Under the pieces are notes generated by a model. It saw nothing but the letters and a program-made list of their open reading frames with translations, searched no databases and was not told where the DNA came from. DNA of 64,000 nucleotides from Acetobacterium malicum subsp. dehalogenans DSM 11527 (GTDB taxonomy: Bacteria > Bacillota > Clostridia > Eubacteriales > Eubacteriaceae): assembly GCF_000472665.1 (NCBI RefSeq), contig NZ_AXAC01000018.1, positions 1 through 64,000 on the forward strand. Reading direction: 5' to 3'. Each line of letters starts with the position of its first letter. Position 1 is the stretch's first letter. Below, in pieces: positions 44,696 through 54,115 of this stretch. Both the position numbers and the translations under genes were made by a program.

Positions 44696-45253
44696 ATGAT
44701 TGCTATTCCAATTATTCTCGGTCTTATTGTGATCATCGGTCTGTGGCTTGTTATTTCGCGAAATAGCTTTGTCAGTATCAAAAATCAGGTTGAAGAAGCT
44801 TTTTCGACCATGGATGTTTATCTTAAAAAGAGATACGATCTGATTCCCAACCTTGTGGAAACGGTCAAGGGTTATGCCACCCATGAGTCTGAAACCTTTA
44901 CCAAGGTAACCGCAGCCCGGACAGCGGCCATGAATTCAACCAGTATTGACGAAAAAATCGCCAATGAAAATGCTTTATCCGGTACCTTGAAAAGTCTTTT
45001 TGCGGTAGCTGAAGCCTATCCCCAACTCCAGGCGAATACCAATTTTCTGGATTTACAACAACAGTTAAAAACGTTGGAAGACGAAATTGCCAACTCCCGA
45101 AAATACTACAATGCGGTTGTCCGAACCATGAATACCAAGGTTGAGTCCTTCCCCAGCAATCTGGTAGCCAGTATGTTCGGATTCAAAAAACAGCCCTTCT
45201 TTGAGGTTGGTTCTGCTGAAGAACGGGAAAACGTCCAGGTTAAATTTAACTAG
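44696..45253 (+). CDS. lemA: LemA family protein
   Basis: A 185-aa LemA protein: one N-terminal TM helix (about 2-22, GLIVIIGLWLVIS) then the helical LemA domain with FSTMDVYLKKRYDLIPNLVE and NSRKYYNAVVRTMNT. AAGGAGG precedes the ATG. LemA is usually paired with a DUF2207 or TPM-type membrane protein, as here. Its biochemical role is not established. Confidence 0.93.
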   Translation: MIAIPIILGLIVIIGLWLVISRNSFVSIKNQVEEAFSTMDVYLKKRYDLIPNLVETVKGYATHESETFTKVTAARTAAMNSTSIDEKIANENALSGTLKSLFAVAEAYPQLQANTNFLDLQQQLKTLEDEIANSRKYYNAVVRTMNTKVESFPSNLVASMFGFKKQPFFEVGSAEERENVQVKFN

Positions 45254-45296
45254 TTCACTCCGATTCATTCAGCAATTTATTGATGACAACAAAAAT

Positions 45297-45319
45297 GACG
45301 GTGCTTTTACAGCACCGTC
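45297..45319 (+). terminator. Hairpin between lemA and the DUF2207 gene
   Basis: GACGGTGCT pairs with AGCACCGTC around a 5-nt loop, followed by TTTAAAAAC. The weak T-tract suggests partial termination that lowers expression of the second gene. Confidence 0.65.
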
Positions 45320-45345
45320 TTTAAAAACTTTAGGAGGTAAACCAT

Positions 45346-47271
45346 GTGAAAAAGCAAAGCACCCCGATACTACTTGTCCTTCTTGGCCTTCTTCTTTTAG
45401 GAATTGTTTTTCCCGGAAGCACCTTCGCCCAGGAATATTTTGATATCAACCTGTATGATGTTACCATGAATGTACAGGAAGACCACGCCTATGATATTCA
45501 GGAAAACATCACCGTCACCTTTTCGGAACCGCGCCACGGAATCTATCGATTTATCCCCTATAGCGGCAGTTTTTACCGGGAAATAAATGGACAACCGGTG
45601 GAAACAACCTACAATGCCCGGGTGACTCATGTGAATGTCGACAATTTTAATTTTGAAACCTCCACCGAAAGCGGTAATGTGGTTATCCAAATCGGGGACG
45701 GTGATGAATATGTCAGTGGCACCCAAACCTACCCGATTTCATATATCTGGAATCCGGGGGATGACAAGATTGACAGTATGGATGATGTCTACTTTAACAT
45801 TATTCCACAGAATTGGGATACTACCATTGAGAAGGCTCATTTTAAAATTGTGATGCCAAAACCCTTCGACCCGACCCAGGTGGAATTCATCTCCGGCGGC
45901 TACGGTAGCACCATCACCGACGCCGTTGATTTTACCGTTTCCGGGAACACCATTGAAGGAACCCTGAAGCAGCCCCTATCCAATTACCAGGGCGTCACCC
46001 TTAAAATCAATCTGCCGGATGGCTATTTTGTCGGCGCCTTTACCGGTGACGAATTCATCCCCTTTATGTACATTATTTTTGGCCTGTCTTTGCTTGGTGG
46101 CGCCTTAATCTGGCTTTTCACCGGCCGGGATAAAAAACCGGTGGAAACAGTGGAGTTTTATCCACCCCAGAATTTCACCCCCTCGCAAATCGGTTTTATT
46201 GTCGATGGTGTCCTGGACAAACCAGAGGTCATGTCGCTGCTGATGTACTGGGCCGATAAAGGCTATATGACGATTGAACAGGTGGATAAGAAAAAGTTTA
46301 TCTTCCATAAAATTAAAAACCTGCCAGATACAGCCGAGGATTTTGAGCACACCCTGTTTAATAATATTTTTGATCAAAAGGACAGTTTTTCAACGGTCAG
46401 CGTTCCCGCCAGTTTTTACGACACCATTGTCGCAACCAGGGAACAGATCAAAGGCTATTTCGATATTCCTGAAAATCAGATCTTTACCGCCGCATCTAAG
46501 GTTGGTCTGGTCGTCATCAGCATTTTTATGGCCCTGCCGCTGCTGGCATATGTCACTAATGGCGCCTACAAGCTCGGCATGCTGACTTCTTTTTTTGAAG
46601 GACTGATCTTTATCGGCATTGTTTCCTGTTTTGCGGCGGCACCCACCGTTTTTGGCGCTAATATCATTACCTCCGCCCTGCGCAACCGCAAGGGCGTGGC
46701 CCGAAAAAAAACTGTTGGCCGGATAATTCTGGGCATCGTGATCCTGGTCGTCGCGGCATTGATTTTGCTTGTTGTTAATATCTTACTGGAATACACGTCC
46801 CTGCTTCCGGCGCTGCTGGCCCTGATGGCTACCTATGGCACCGCCTTTTTCCAGATTATTGCAACCCAACGGACTGAAACCGGACGGCTGTGGCTGGGTC
46901 AGGTCCTCGGTTTTAAAAACTTTATTGAAAAAGCCGAAAAAGATCGGATTCTTGCTCTGGTCAACGAAAATCCCCAGTACTTTTTTAATATTCTGCCCTA
47001 TGCCTATGTGCTGGGAGTGACTGATAAGTGGGCCAAGAATTTTGAGTCCATTGCCATTGAACAGCCCAGCTGGTATTATGGCACCACCTATGGTAATAAT
47101 TTCACCTCCCTATTGTTCGTATCCAGTTTAACGAGAAGTATGAACAGTATCGCGTCAGATATTATTGTTCCCCCTAACTCGGGATCTGGCGGATTCGGTG
47201 GCGGCGGATTTTCCGGCGGTGGCGGCTTCTCCGGCGGCGGTGGCGGTGGCGGTGGCGGTGGTAGCTGGTAA
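45346..47271 (+). CDS. DUF2207 membrane protein with glycine-rich tail
   Basis: A 641-aa protein: signal peptide (about 1-28, ending TFAQE), an extracytoplasmic DUF2207 domain (about 30-225), a TM helix near 235-255, a cytoplasmic part, further TM helices at about 385-405, 412-435 and 463-490, and a C-terminal tail of almost only G, S and F ending GGSW. The tail is typical of this family and of TPM proteins. GTG start with GAGGT upstream. Second gene of the lemA unit; role unknown. Confidence 0.85.
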   Translation: MKKQSTPILLVLLGLLLLGIVFPGSTFAQEYFDINLYDVTMNVQEDHAYDIQENITVTFSEPRHGIYRFIPYSGSFYREINGQPVETTYNARVTHVNVDNFNFETSTESGNVVIQIGDGDEYVSGTQTYPISYIWNPGDDKIDSMDDVYFNIIPQNWDTTIEKAHFKIVMPKPFDPTQVEFISGGYGSTITDAVDFTVSGNTIEGTLKQPLSNYQGVTLKINLPDGYFVGAFTGDEFIPFMYIIFGLSLLGGALIWLFTGRDKKPVETVEFYPPQNFTPSQIGFIVDGVLDKPEVMSLLMYWADKGYMTIEQVDKKKFIFHKIKNLPDTAEDFEHTLFNNIFDQKDSFSTVSVPASFYDTIVATREQIKGYFDIPENQIFTAASKVGLVVISIFMALPLLAYVTNGAYKLGMLTSFFEGLIFIGIVSCFAAAPTVFGANIITSALRNRKGVARKKTVGRIILGIVILVVAALILLVVNILLEYTSLLPALLALMATYGTAFFQIIATQRTETGRLWLGQVLGFKNFIEKAEKDRILALVNENPQYFFNILPYAYVLGVTDKWAKNFESIAIEQPSWYYGTTYGNNFTSLLFVSSLTRSMNSIASDIIVPPNSGSGGFGGGGFSGGGGFSGGGGGGGGGGSW

Positions 47272-47349
47272 CACTTTCCCAGCCTCGCAACCGACTCAAT
47301 CGACCATTTTCGAAGCTGATCATGGGATTCAGAAACAGTTCATAACGGC

Positions 47350-47385
47350 AAAAACGCCGGATCATTTACATGATCCGGCGTTTTT
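47350..47385. terminator. Bidirectional terminator
   Basis: AAAAACGCCGGATCA and TGATCCGGCGTTTTT form a perfect 15-bp hairpin between the convergent DUF2207 and SorC1 genes. Confidence 0.93.
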
Positions 47386-47396
47386 GAGTTGCCGTA

Positions 47397-48332
47397 TTAA
47401 ATACGTTTGCGCTCATCCATTTGTTTGATGATCTCGCTTGCCAGGGTCTCGGTAATCACCAGATGTTTGAAATATCCGGTTTTCAAACCACTGATGACAG
47501 AATCAATATTGGCTTCCTGGGGTACAAACCCGATCACATTTCTGACCCGGGCTAACAACTCCAGCGGAATTTGGATCGCATAGTCATCTTCTCCATGTAT
47601 CAATTCCCCCTCGGGATTAAAAAAATACGAAAGTAGACATCCAACCGCCTTCTCTTCGATTAGTTTTCGCCCAAACCGCATTGCCGATCCGTGATCCGGT
47701 ACCGAGGGATAGCTGCCCAAGGTTATCAACGCCGTAGTGGTCCTTTTCCAGTAATCTTCAATTCGCTTATAATCATCGGACACCAGCACTTGGGTCTGCT
47801 CCTCCGCGGTGGTAGGTATGGCCGGACAATTAAGGAATTCTGCCTTATAACCGGTTTTCTGGGAGAGCTCTTTAACCAGCTCATCTGGATGGTAACCCCG
47901 TTGGGGGGCAGTTGTTGCCCCGATCAGCGGGCAGATTACACCGCCATTGATACCCATATCGTTTTGTTGAGCAAATGCCTTAATAATCTTGTCCGTGTTA
48001 TAACCCCATCCTAAACCTAATATCTTTGTTTTGGGTAAGAATTCCAGCAGCACATCCGCACCGGTCTGATATAAATCATCCGGCAATGAAACTACCTGAC
48101 AGCTTTTCAAGTTAAAACGATGACATAGCTCATGTCTGATTCCTCTGATGGTCCGATGATAGGAAAGCACATCAATTTTTACAATGCCTGCTTTTCTGGC
48201 CTTATTTAAAAGGTAACTGACCGCCGGACGGGATATCTCTAATTCACTGGCGATTTCAGACTGGGTTTTATTTTGTTCATAATATAATTGGGACACATGT
48301 ATCAAACGGCACAATTCTTTTTCTTTCAACAA
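47397..48332 (-). CDS. SorC-family sugar-binding regulator (copy 1)
   Basis: A 311-aa SorC/LsrR-type regulator: N-terminal HTH (QSEIASELEISRPAVSYLLNKAR, about 24-46) and a C-terminal phosphosugar-binding domain (LGLGWGYN, GSAMRFGRKL, EGELIHGEDDYAI). It is strongly similar along its length to the regulator at 57254-58180, both neighbouring dhaK copies. TTG start (two in tandem) after GAGGTGGA. The ligand is probably a phosphorylated triose or ketose, by context only. Confidence 0.87.
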   Translation of the reverse strand: MLKEKELCRLIHVSQLYYEQNKTQSEIASELEISRPAVSYLLNKARKAGIVKIDVLSYHRTIRGIRHELCHRFNLKSCQVVSLPDDLYQTGADVLLEFLPKTKILGLGWGYNTDKIIKAFAQQNDMGINGGVICPLIGATTAPQRGYHPDELVKELSQKTGYKAEFLNCPAIPTTAEEQTQVLVSDDYKRIEDYWKRTTTALITLGSYPSVPDHGSAMRFGRKLIEEKAVGCLLSYFFNPEGELIHGEDDYAIQIPLELLARVRNVIGFVPQEANIDSVISGLKTGYFKHLVITETLASEIIKQMDERKRI

Positions 48333-48365
48333 TCCACCTCACCCTATCGCTATAAATGCCAATAT

Positions 48366-48376
48366 AATATATCGCA
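48366..48376 (-). promoter_or_regulatory. Candidate SorC operator (copy 1)
   Basis: TGCGATATATT on the minus strand, 34-44 nt upstream of the SorC1 start. The same 11-mer occurs upstream of SorC2 at 58258-58268, suggesting a shared autoregulatory site. Confidence 0.45.
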
Positions 48377-48414
48377 TCTACGGGATTTTGTCAATTTTGA
48401 AGCGAACCTATTTT

Positions 48415-49275
48415 TTAATCCAGGGGAATCAGGATGGTGCATTTAAATCGGTCCTCAAGAACCTGAGTAACCATGTTGCCTTCATAGTTTTTTAAGACCT
48501 GTTTGACATTCGAAATCCCATAGCCACTTTGATCCTCATCGATACGTTTGCTGCTGACCATGTTGCTCCCCGACTTATGAATGGTCTGCTCATCAATGGT
48601 GTTCTCGATGTCAATCAGCAGACTCTCGCGTTTATAGTACATATTAAACTTGATCGTTTTATCCCGGTCTGGTCGCGAATCCCGCAGGCACCCCTCAATA
48701 GCATTGTCCAGGACATTGCCCAGAATAATGGACAGATCAATGCTGTTCATTTTCAGGTTTTCCGGGATGGCAATATAATGAACAAAGTTAATCTTATTAT
48801 CAGCTGCAACTTTGATTTTGTAATTTAACAACGCATCCACCACATGATTTCCCGATCGATTATGATCAACGGCATTTTGTAGCATATTATGGAACTGCAA
48901 AAGATACTCCTCGATTTCTTCGCAGGCCTCGTTCTTGATTAAGTATTGCATGGTGATGACGTGATTGTTCATATCGTGCCATAATCCTCTTACCTGATAA
49001 TTCTTTTCAAGCATTTCTTTATAATGCTTCTGTTGGAGCTCCAACTGGATATTGACATTCTGATATTCATTTATCTTTTTAGCTTCATGATCGAGTACTT
49101 TTAAGATGACAAAAATCACCACATTGATATACAACAGCGCTCCCAAAGAAGCAATTCCAACTAAATGCCTGTTGGCAACGTCAACATCAATGAAATATAG
49201 ATTTAATCCGATAATTAAACTGATAATCGGAATACTTAAAAGGACGATGTTCCGAATGACTGATGAAGTTTTCAT
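48415..49275 (-). CDS. GHKL sensor histidine kinase (AgrC/LytS-like)
   Basis: A 286-aa kinase with only two N-terminal TM helices (about 9-29 and 38-60), a DHp segment with the phospho-acceptor in LWHDMNNHVITMQY, and a GHKL ATPase domain (N box LGNVLDNAIEG, G box GYGISNVKQVL). The small membrane part is much shorter than the five- to six-helix sensors of AgrC. Its ATG overlaps the stop of the response regulator gene (ATGA), so the pair is cotranslated. Confidence 0.88.
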   Translation of the reverse strand: MKTSSVIRNIVLLSIPIISLIIGLNLYFIDVDVANRHLVGIASLGALLYINVVIFVILKVLDHEAKKINEYQNVNIQLELQQKHYKEMLEKNYQVRGLWHDMNNHVITMQYLIKNEACEEIEEYLLQFHNMLQNAVDHNRSGNHVVDALLNYKIKVAADNKINFVHYIAIPENLKMNSIDLSIILGNVLDNAIEGCLRDSRPDRDKTIKFNMYYKRESLLIDIENTIDEQTIHKSGSNMVSSKRIDEDQSGYGISNVKQVLKNYEGNMVTQVLEDRFKCTILIPLD

Positions 49276-49985
49276 TCCATCGATCCTGCCATATACCGGG
49301 TGAAGGCATCATATACTTTCTGATTCCTTTTAGGGCTGATCGGGATCATCACGCCATTTTTTAATACCACTGCTTTTGTTTTGATACTTTTGACATTTTT
49401 AAGATTAACAATATAAGAGCGATGACATAAAATAAAGCGCAATGAATCCAACTCCTTTTCCAACGCTGAAATTGTGTAGTAATATTCGTATTCTGCATCA
49501 AAAGTAGTCACTTTTATTTTTCTACCCAGACTCTCAAAGTATAAGATCTCATCGCTTTTTAAGAATATTTTTTCGTTGTTTATTTCGATTTCATGAAAAC
49601 TGGATCGTGAATACTTGAGGTCATTCTCCAGTTTTTCTAAAACCAGAAAGAGTTTATCTTCCGGGAATGGTTTTAATAAAAAATCGCTGGCATTCACGGA
49701 GTAGCCCAGTACGGCGTATTCAATTAAGGATGTGGTAATAATAATCCGGGCTTCAGTATCTGTTTTTCTGATCTCATTTGCGATGTCAATGCCGTCTTCG
49801 TTATCTAAACGCATATCAAGGAAAATCATATCAAAATTAATCCCTTCGTTACTTGCTGCAACGAGTTCATAACCAAATTGAAATGTGGTTAAACTATAAT
49901 CCGTTTTAAATGGATAGCGCCCAATCAGATCAACCAGTATTTTTTTATGTTGTTCCTCATCTTCGCAGACCGCAATTTTTAACAT
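49272..49985 (-). CDS. LytTR response regulator
   Basis: A 237-aa two-component regulator: receiver domain with acidic pocket CEDEE and the phospho-acceptor Asp in FDMIFLDMRLDNEDG, then a LytTR DNA-binding domain (EILYFESLGRKIKVTT, ILCHRSYIVNLKNVKSI). Such regulators bind two direct repeats about 21 bp apart; a matching pair lies upstream at 50097-50127. ATG at 49985 with AAAAGGTG upstream; the longer frame is unsupported. Confidence 0.9.
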   Translation of the reverse strand: MLKIAVCEDEEQHKKILVDLIGRYPFKTDYSLTTFQFGYELVAASNEGINFDMIFLDMRLDNEDGIDIANEIRKTDTEARIIITTSLIEYAVLGYSVNASDFLLKPFPEDKLFLVLEKLENDLKYSRSSFHEIEINNEKIFLKSDEILYFESLGRKIKVTTFDAEYEYYYTISALEKELDSLRFILCHRSYIVNLKNVKSIKTKAVVLKNGVMIPISPKRNQKVYDAFTRYMAGSME

Positions 49986-50096
49986 CTTTTCACCTTTTAT
50001 TCTAGCCCAAATCTTACTTTTCAATAAATTATTATACCGTATAAAAGTCTTTGTTACAATCTTTTACGCTTATTTAACCAGTTAGTTTTATTTTTG

Positions 50097-50127
50097 ATGA
50101 CATCAAATTCTGTTTTCATGACATCAA
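50097..50127. promoter_or_regulatory. Direct repeat, candidate LytTR binding site
   Basis: ATGACATCAA occurs at 50097-50106 and again at 50118-50127, exactly 21 bp apart, followed each time by a TGTTTT (weaker after the second). This is the geometry of LytTR regulator sites. It lies between the regulator gene and dhaK1 and could control either. Confidence 0.6.
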
Positions 50128-50272
50128 TATTGTTTTAATAAACAATATTTGCTAGTATTGAATAATCTAATTACTTCAATATTTCAGTTCAATTTTCATA
50201 TATCAGACTAAAAAGCTATCCCGGAATCAGGATAGCATTGATTCAATACGAACTCAAAAAAAGGAACTCACC

Positions 50273-51271
50273 ATGACTCTGAAAAAATTCATCAATAAAC
50301 CGGAAAACATCACCGCCGAATTACTGGAAGGGCTGGCCCTTGCCAACCCCCTTATTCTCGAAGTCAAACCCAATAATCTTGTTGTCAACAAAGGACTCGA
50401 AACGGCCAGCCGCGTCACCATTGTGACCCTGGGCGGCTCTGGCCATGAACCGGCGCTTGAAGGTTTTGTTGGTGAAGGTATGATCGATGTAGCTGTTGTC
50501 GGTGATGTTTTTGCCGCGCCAGGATATAAAGCGGTCGTTGATGCTCTTCATCTTGCTGATAAGGGAAAGGGTATTCTTTTAGTTGTTTTAAACCATGCTG
50601 GTGATATGATGACCGGAGCCCGAGCCATGGAAGAAGCCCGTAAAGCCGGCCTCAAGGTATCGCTGGTGATCACTCAGGAAGATGTCGCTTATGCTCCCCG
50701 TTGTGAAGCAGACCGACGCCGCGGTCTGGTGGGGTGTGTGCCACTGTACAAAATTGTTGGTGCAGCCGCTGCCCAGGGGAAGTCCCTTCATGAGATAACC
50801 GCCATTGCCCAGGATTTTGCCGATAATATGGCAACGATTGCGGTAGCCTGCAAAACTGCCACCCATCCTCAAAATGGTTCCGCTTTTGCAGTACTTGGGA
50901 CTGACGAAATGGAGGTTGGTATGGGTCAGCATGGAGAAGGCGGTGGCGGCCGGCAAAAGAAGAAGAATGCTGATGAAACAGCCATCCTGATGTCAGATTT
51001 ACTGATTGCTGATTTAAATCTCTGCGCCGGCGATGAAGTAATGGTGATTGTCAACGGCACCGGATCGACCACCATTATGGAGATGTTGATTATTTTCAGA
51101 CGTGTTCATAAATATTTAGAAGCTAAAGGGATCGTAATCGTCGCAAATTGGGTCGAAGAAATTTTGACCGTCCAGGAACAAGCCGGGTTTCAATTATTTT
51201 TTGCCCGCATGAATGCCCAGAATCTCTGGTATTGGAACGCACCGGCTCGAACCCCTTATCTGGTGCGATAA
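50273..51271 (+). CDS. dhaK: Dihydroxyacetone kinase subunit DhaK (copy 1)
   Basis: A 332-aa DhaK: GSGHEP at 55-60, NHAGDM with D111, and the substrate-binding His H220 in GMGQHGEGGGG, which forms a hemiaminal with the ketone substrate. It has the same length as dhaK2 at 59407 and is very similar throughout. No dhaL follows; the only dhaL in the window is at 58385, so this copy must share DhaL or be specialised. AAGGAA site upstream. Beside a LytTR pair and a SorC regulator. Confidence 0.92.
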   Translation: MTLKKFINKPENITAELLEGLALANPLILEVKPNNLVVNKGLETASRVTIVTLGGSGHEPALEGFVGEGMIDVAVVGDVFAAPGYKAVVDALHLADKGKGILLVVLNHAGDMMTGARAMEEARKAGLKVSLVITQEDVAYAPRCEADRRRGLVGCVPLYKIVGAAAAQGKSLHEITAIAQDFADNMATIAVACKTATHPQNGSAFAVLGTDEMEVGMGQHGEGGGGRQKKKNADETAILMSDLLIADLNLCAGDEVMVIVNGTGSTTIMEMLIIFRRVHKYLEAKGIVIVANWVEEILTVQEQAGFQLFFARMNAQNLWYWNAPARTPYLVR

Positions 51272-51383
51272 TCGATTTATTCACTGCTATAACTAACCGG
51301 ACTTATCTTAGTGATTGTTTCTATCTTGCTCGCAAAATCATCTGCCATTTCTCGGTAAATTAGCTCCTAAAGCGAAGCTAGAC

Positions 51384-51408
51384 CCTGCAAATTCAGATAA
51401 TTTGCAGG
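51384..51408. terminator. Hairpin between dhaK1 and glpK
   Basis: CCTGCAAAT (51384-51392) pairs with ATTTGCAGG (51400-51408), 9 bp perfect, between convergent genes. T-tracts are weak. Confidence 0.6.
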
Positions 51409-51524
51409 ATCTATGATTTCACAGATTTTTCTAGTTCTTATAGCATCTTAATTTTGTTATCCGGTCAGTAGGCCAATCATGATCCTCCTGTCATGGCGCA
51501 GTTATTCTTTAGCGCATAATTAAT

Positions 51525-53012
51525 CTAATAGTTCCAGTTCATCGAACGCTTAATAGCTTCTTTCCAGCCATCGTAGGCTTTGTTGCGTTTATCAGCATCA
51601 ATTTCCGGGATAAAGCTTGCTTCAATCGTGAGGGCTGCATCAAAATCTGCTTCTCTCCATAGACCAACATAAAGTCCTGCCATTTCTGCCGCACCTAAAC
51701 TGGTTGCCTCTACTGAGAACGGTCGGTCTACCTGAACATCCATCATATCAGCCATCATTTGTGCCAATAGATTGTTTTTTGACGCCCCACCGTCAATCCG
51801 GATGGACTTCATCTTAATCCCAGCTTCATTAGCCACCACATCCATGATATCTTTTAGTCTAAAGGCAATGCCTTCCAAGGTGGCGCGAACCAGATGGGCT
51901 TTCTTGGTCCCCCGAGTGATGCCAAATATTGTTCCTCGCGCAAAGGGATCATGATAAGGCGCACTTAAACCAGCCAATGCTGGAACAAAATAGACGCCAT
52001 TGCTATCTTCAACTGAACGGGCCAAAGATTCGGTTTCGCTGGACTCGGCAATCACTTCCAATCCGTCTCTTAACCATTGAACAGCGGAACCGGTGACCGA
52101 TTCATATCCTTCCAAGGCGTAAGTCATCACATCTCCAATCTTCCAGGCAATGACAGTATTAAGCCCCTGATCGGAAACCACACATTCTGTTCCAACATTG
52201 ATATCTAAAAATGATCCGGTACCATTGGTGATTTTTCCGGTGCCAACTGTTCGGCATCCTTGGGCAAATAAGGCGGCATGTTGATCGGCGATCACACCTG
52301 TAATCGGAATTTCTGCACCCAGAATATCTTTTAAAACAACTCCATAGTCCCCGGAGTCCGTAATAATTTCCGGAAATATTTTTGTATCGATGCCAAGAAA
52401 AGTAAGAAATTCCTCATACCATTGGCCGGTTCTTAAATCAAGACTCCCCATAACAGACGCATTGGAATAACTGATTGCATGTTTTTTCCCACCAGTTAAT
52501 TTCCAGATCAGCCAGGTATCGATAGTACCAAAGAGGGCCTCACCAGCTTCAATTTTTTCTTTGATTAAGGGAACATTATTAATGTACCAATTCAGCATCA
52601 TCGAAGAATAGACTGGTGCCAATGTCCAACCGGTGGTTTTTCTTGCTTTTTCGCCCCATTCTCCAGCATTTAGTTCCTGACACAAGGCTGCCGTTCTGGT
52701 ATCCTGCCAAACGATGGCATTATATAGAGGCTCTCCGGTTTGCTTATCCCAGACCAGACACGTAGCCCGCTGGTTAGTTATCCCGATACAGGCAATTTCT
52801 TCGGGTGAAATCATGGCCTCACCAATGGCTTTTTGACACATTGCTACACTTTTTTCATAAATTTCCATGGCATCGTGCTCAACCTTGTCTTCGCCGGGTG
52901 TGTACTGGGTAAACTCCTCATAGCATTGTGCAACAATTTGCAGCTTTTGATTGAAAATCAAAGCTCTGGTTCCGGTGGTTCCTTCATCAATAACGAGTAC
53001 ATACTTTTCCAT
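51525..53012 (-). CDS. glpK: Glycerol kinase
   Basis: A 495-aa FGGY kinase of normal length: DEGTTGTRA phosphate loop near the N-terminus, GITNQRATCLVWD, the catalytic Asp in VIADQHAALFAQGC, and SGKITNGTGSF-like adenosine region (here GTGKITNGTGSFLD). It makes glycerol 3-phosphate. Placement between dhaK1 and the methyltransferase operon fits use of glycerol or a glycerol ether. AAAGGAG upstream of the ATG. No glpF or glpD nearby. Confidence 0.93.
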   Translation of the reverse strand: MEKYVLVIDEGTTGTRALIFNQKLQIVAQCYEEFTQYTPGEDKVEHDAMEIYEKSVAMCQKAIGEAMISPEEIACIGITNQRATCLVWDKQTGEPLYNAIVWQDTRTAALCQELNAGEWGEKARKTTGWTLAPVYSSMMLNWYINNVPLIKEKIEAGEALFGTIDTWLIWKLTGGKKHAISYSNASVMGSLDLRTGQWYEEFLTFLGIDTKIFPEIITDSGDYGVVLKDILGAEIPITGVIADQHAALFAQGCRTVGTGKITNGTGSFLDINVGTECVVSDQGLNTVIAWKIGDVMTYALEGYESVTGSAVQWLRDGLEVIAESSETESLARSVEDSNGVYFVPALAGLSAPYHDPFARGTIFGITRGTKKAHLVRATLEGIAFRLKDIMDVVANEAGIKMKSIRIDGGASKNNLLAQMMADMMDVQVDRPFSVEATSLGAAEMAGLYVGLWREADFDAALTIEASFIPEIDADKRNKAYDGWKEAIKRSMNWNY

Positions 53013-53176
53013 TTTTTACTCCTTTAAAATTATTTGGTCTGGGTGTTTCCTAACCTGCTTTTACTGAAGTGTCTGGTTATCTGAAATGCCGCCAAAGCAA
53101 TTTAGACTGAATTTCTATAGTGCCTTCAACTTGCGCAAACGTTTACGGTAGTTGTAAAATTCGATAAATGACTGAC

Positions 53177-53203
53177 TGATCAATTGCGTATTAGAATTGA
53201 TCA
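53177..53203 (-). terminator. Hairpin at the end of the methyltransferase operon
   Basis: TGATCAATT and AATTGATCA, 9-bp perfect arms around GCGTATTAG; the inner arm contains the stop codon of the gene at 53201. No T-tract follows, so it may instead protect the mRNA 3' end. Confidence 0.5.
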
Positions 53204-54013
53204 GGACTTTTTCCTATTTGGATCAATAATTCCAGCACGAAATGCTTTGCTGTAACTTCGACAATTTCGATCGTGCCCGAGCAATGCATAAGTTGCAAAA
53301 ATCGTTGCCATCATGTCTTTGTTAGTTGGATCTATTACCGCTGAATCCATTCCAGCTTGAATTGCCAATGCCATAAAGGTTCGATTGACTTGGGCACGTC
53401 CTGGCAACCCAAAGGAAATATTACTTAAACCTGACGTAATATGTATGTCCGGGTACACAGCTCTAATCGCTTTGATGTCCTTTATGAAATTAAGATACGA
53501 TTCGTTATCAGTCGCCAGCGCCAATAAACAGGGATCAAGATGAATCCGATCGGGTGTAATACCGTATTTGGCTGCTTTTTCAACCATTATTTCAGTGATC
53601 TTCACCTTTGTTTCAACATCTCTGGGAATCCCATGATCATCGCAAGTTAAACCGACTATTTCCCAGGAGTTGCTTGTCAACAACGGCAGCAGCACTTCGC
53701 ATTTATCCCCTTCCCCAGAAATTGAATTCAGCAATCCCGGTTGTTTCGCATATTTGAAAACAGCTTCGATGACACGAGGGTTGGGACTGTCAATGCATAG
53801 TGGGGTCTCGGTGGCATCCTGAACGACATCGATTAACCATTTCAGTGCTTCGATCTCCAGTTCCGGTGCCGTACTGGCGCAGACGTCAATAAAATCTGCT
53901 CCTGCTTCCGTTTGCTTAATTGCCCGCTCGGCGATAAAATCAGCATCTCTTTTTTCGATGGCTGCTTTGACCACCGGAATGGTCCCGTTAATTTTTTCTC
54001 CGATAATTATCAT
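53201..54013 (-). CDS. Methyltetrahydrofolate:corrinoid methyltransferase (MT II)
   Basis: A 270-aa pterin-binding TIM-barrel protein of the AcsE/MtvA/OdmD type: IIIGEKINGT start, GADFIDVCAS, PLCIDSPNP, LNSISGEG, DPCLLALAT and GLSNISFGLPGR are the conserved strands. It moves the methyl group from the corrinoid protein to tetrahydrofolate, feeding the Wood-Ljungdahl pathway. Third gene after MT I and the corrinoid protein; GAGGAG supports the ATG. Confidence 0.9.
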   Translation of the reverse strand: MIIIGEKINGTIPVVKAAIEKRDADFIAERAIKQTEAGADFIDVCASTAPELEIEALKWLIDVVQDATETPLCIDSPNPRVIEAVFKYAKQPGLLNSISGEGDKCEVLLPLLTSNSWEIVGLTCDDHGIPRDVETKVKITEIMVEKAAKYGITPDRIHLDPCLLALATDNESYLNFIKDIKAIRAVYPDIHITSGLSNISFGLPGRAQVNRTFMALAIQAGMDSAVIDPTNKDMMATIFATYALLGHDRNCRSYSKAFRAGIIDPNRKKS

Positions 54014-54115
54014 GTCTACTCCTCTTAAAATGGCTGTTGCATCTTCACTACAATCACATCAAATCTGCAACAGCCAAAATTGTTTTATCCTATTGTTTTC
54101 GATAAGATACGGTTG

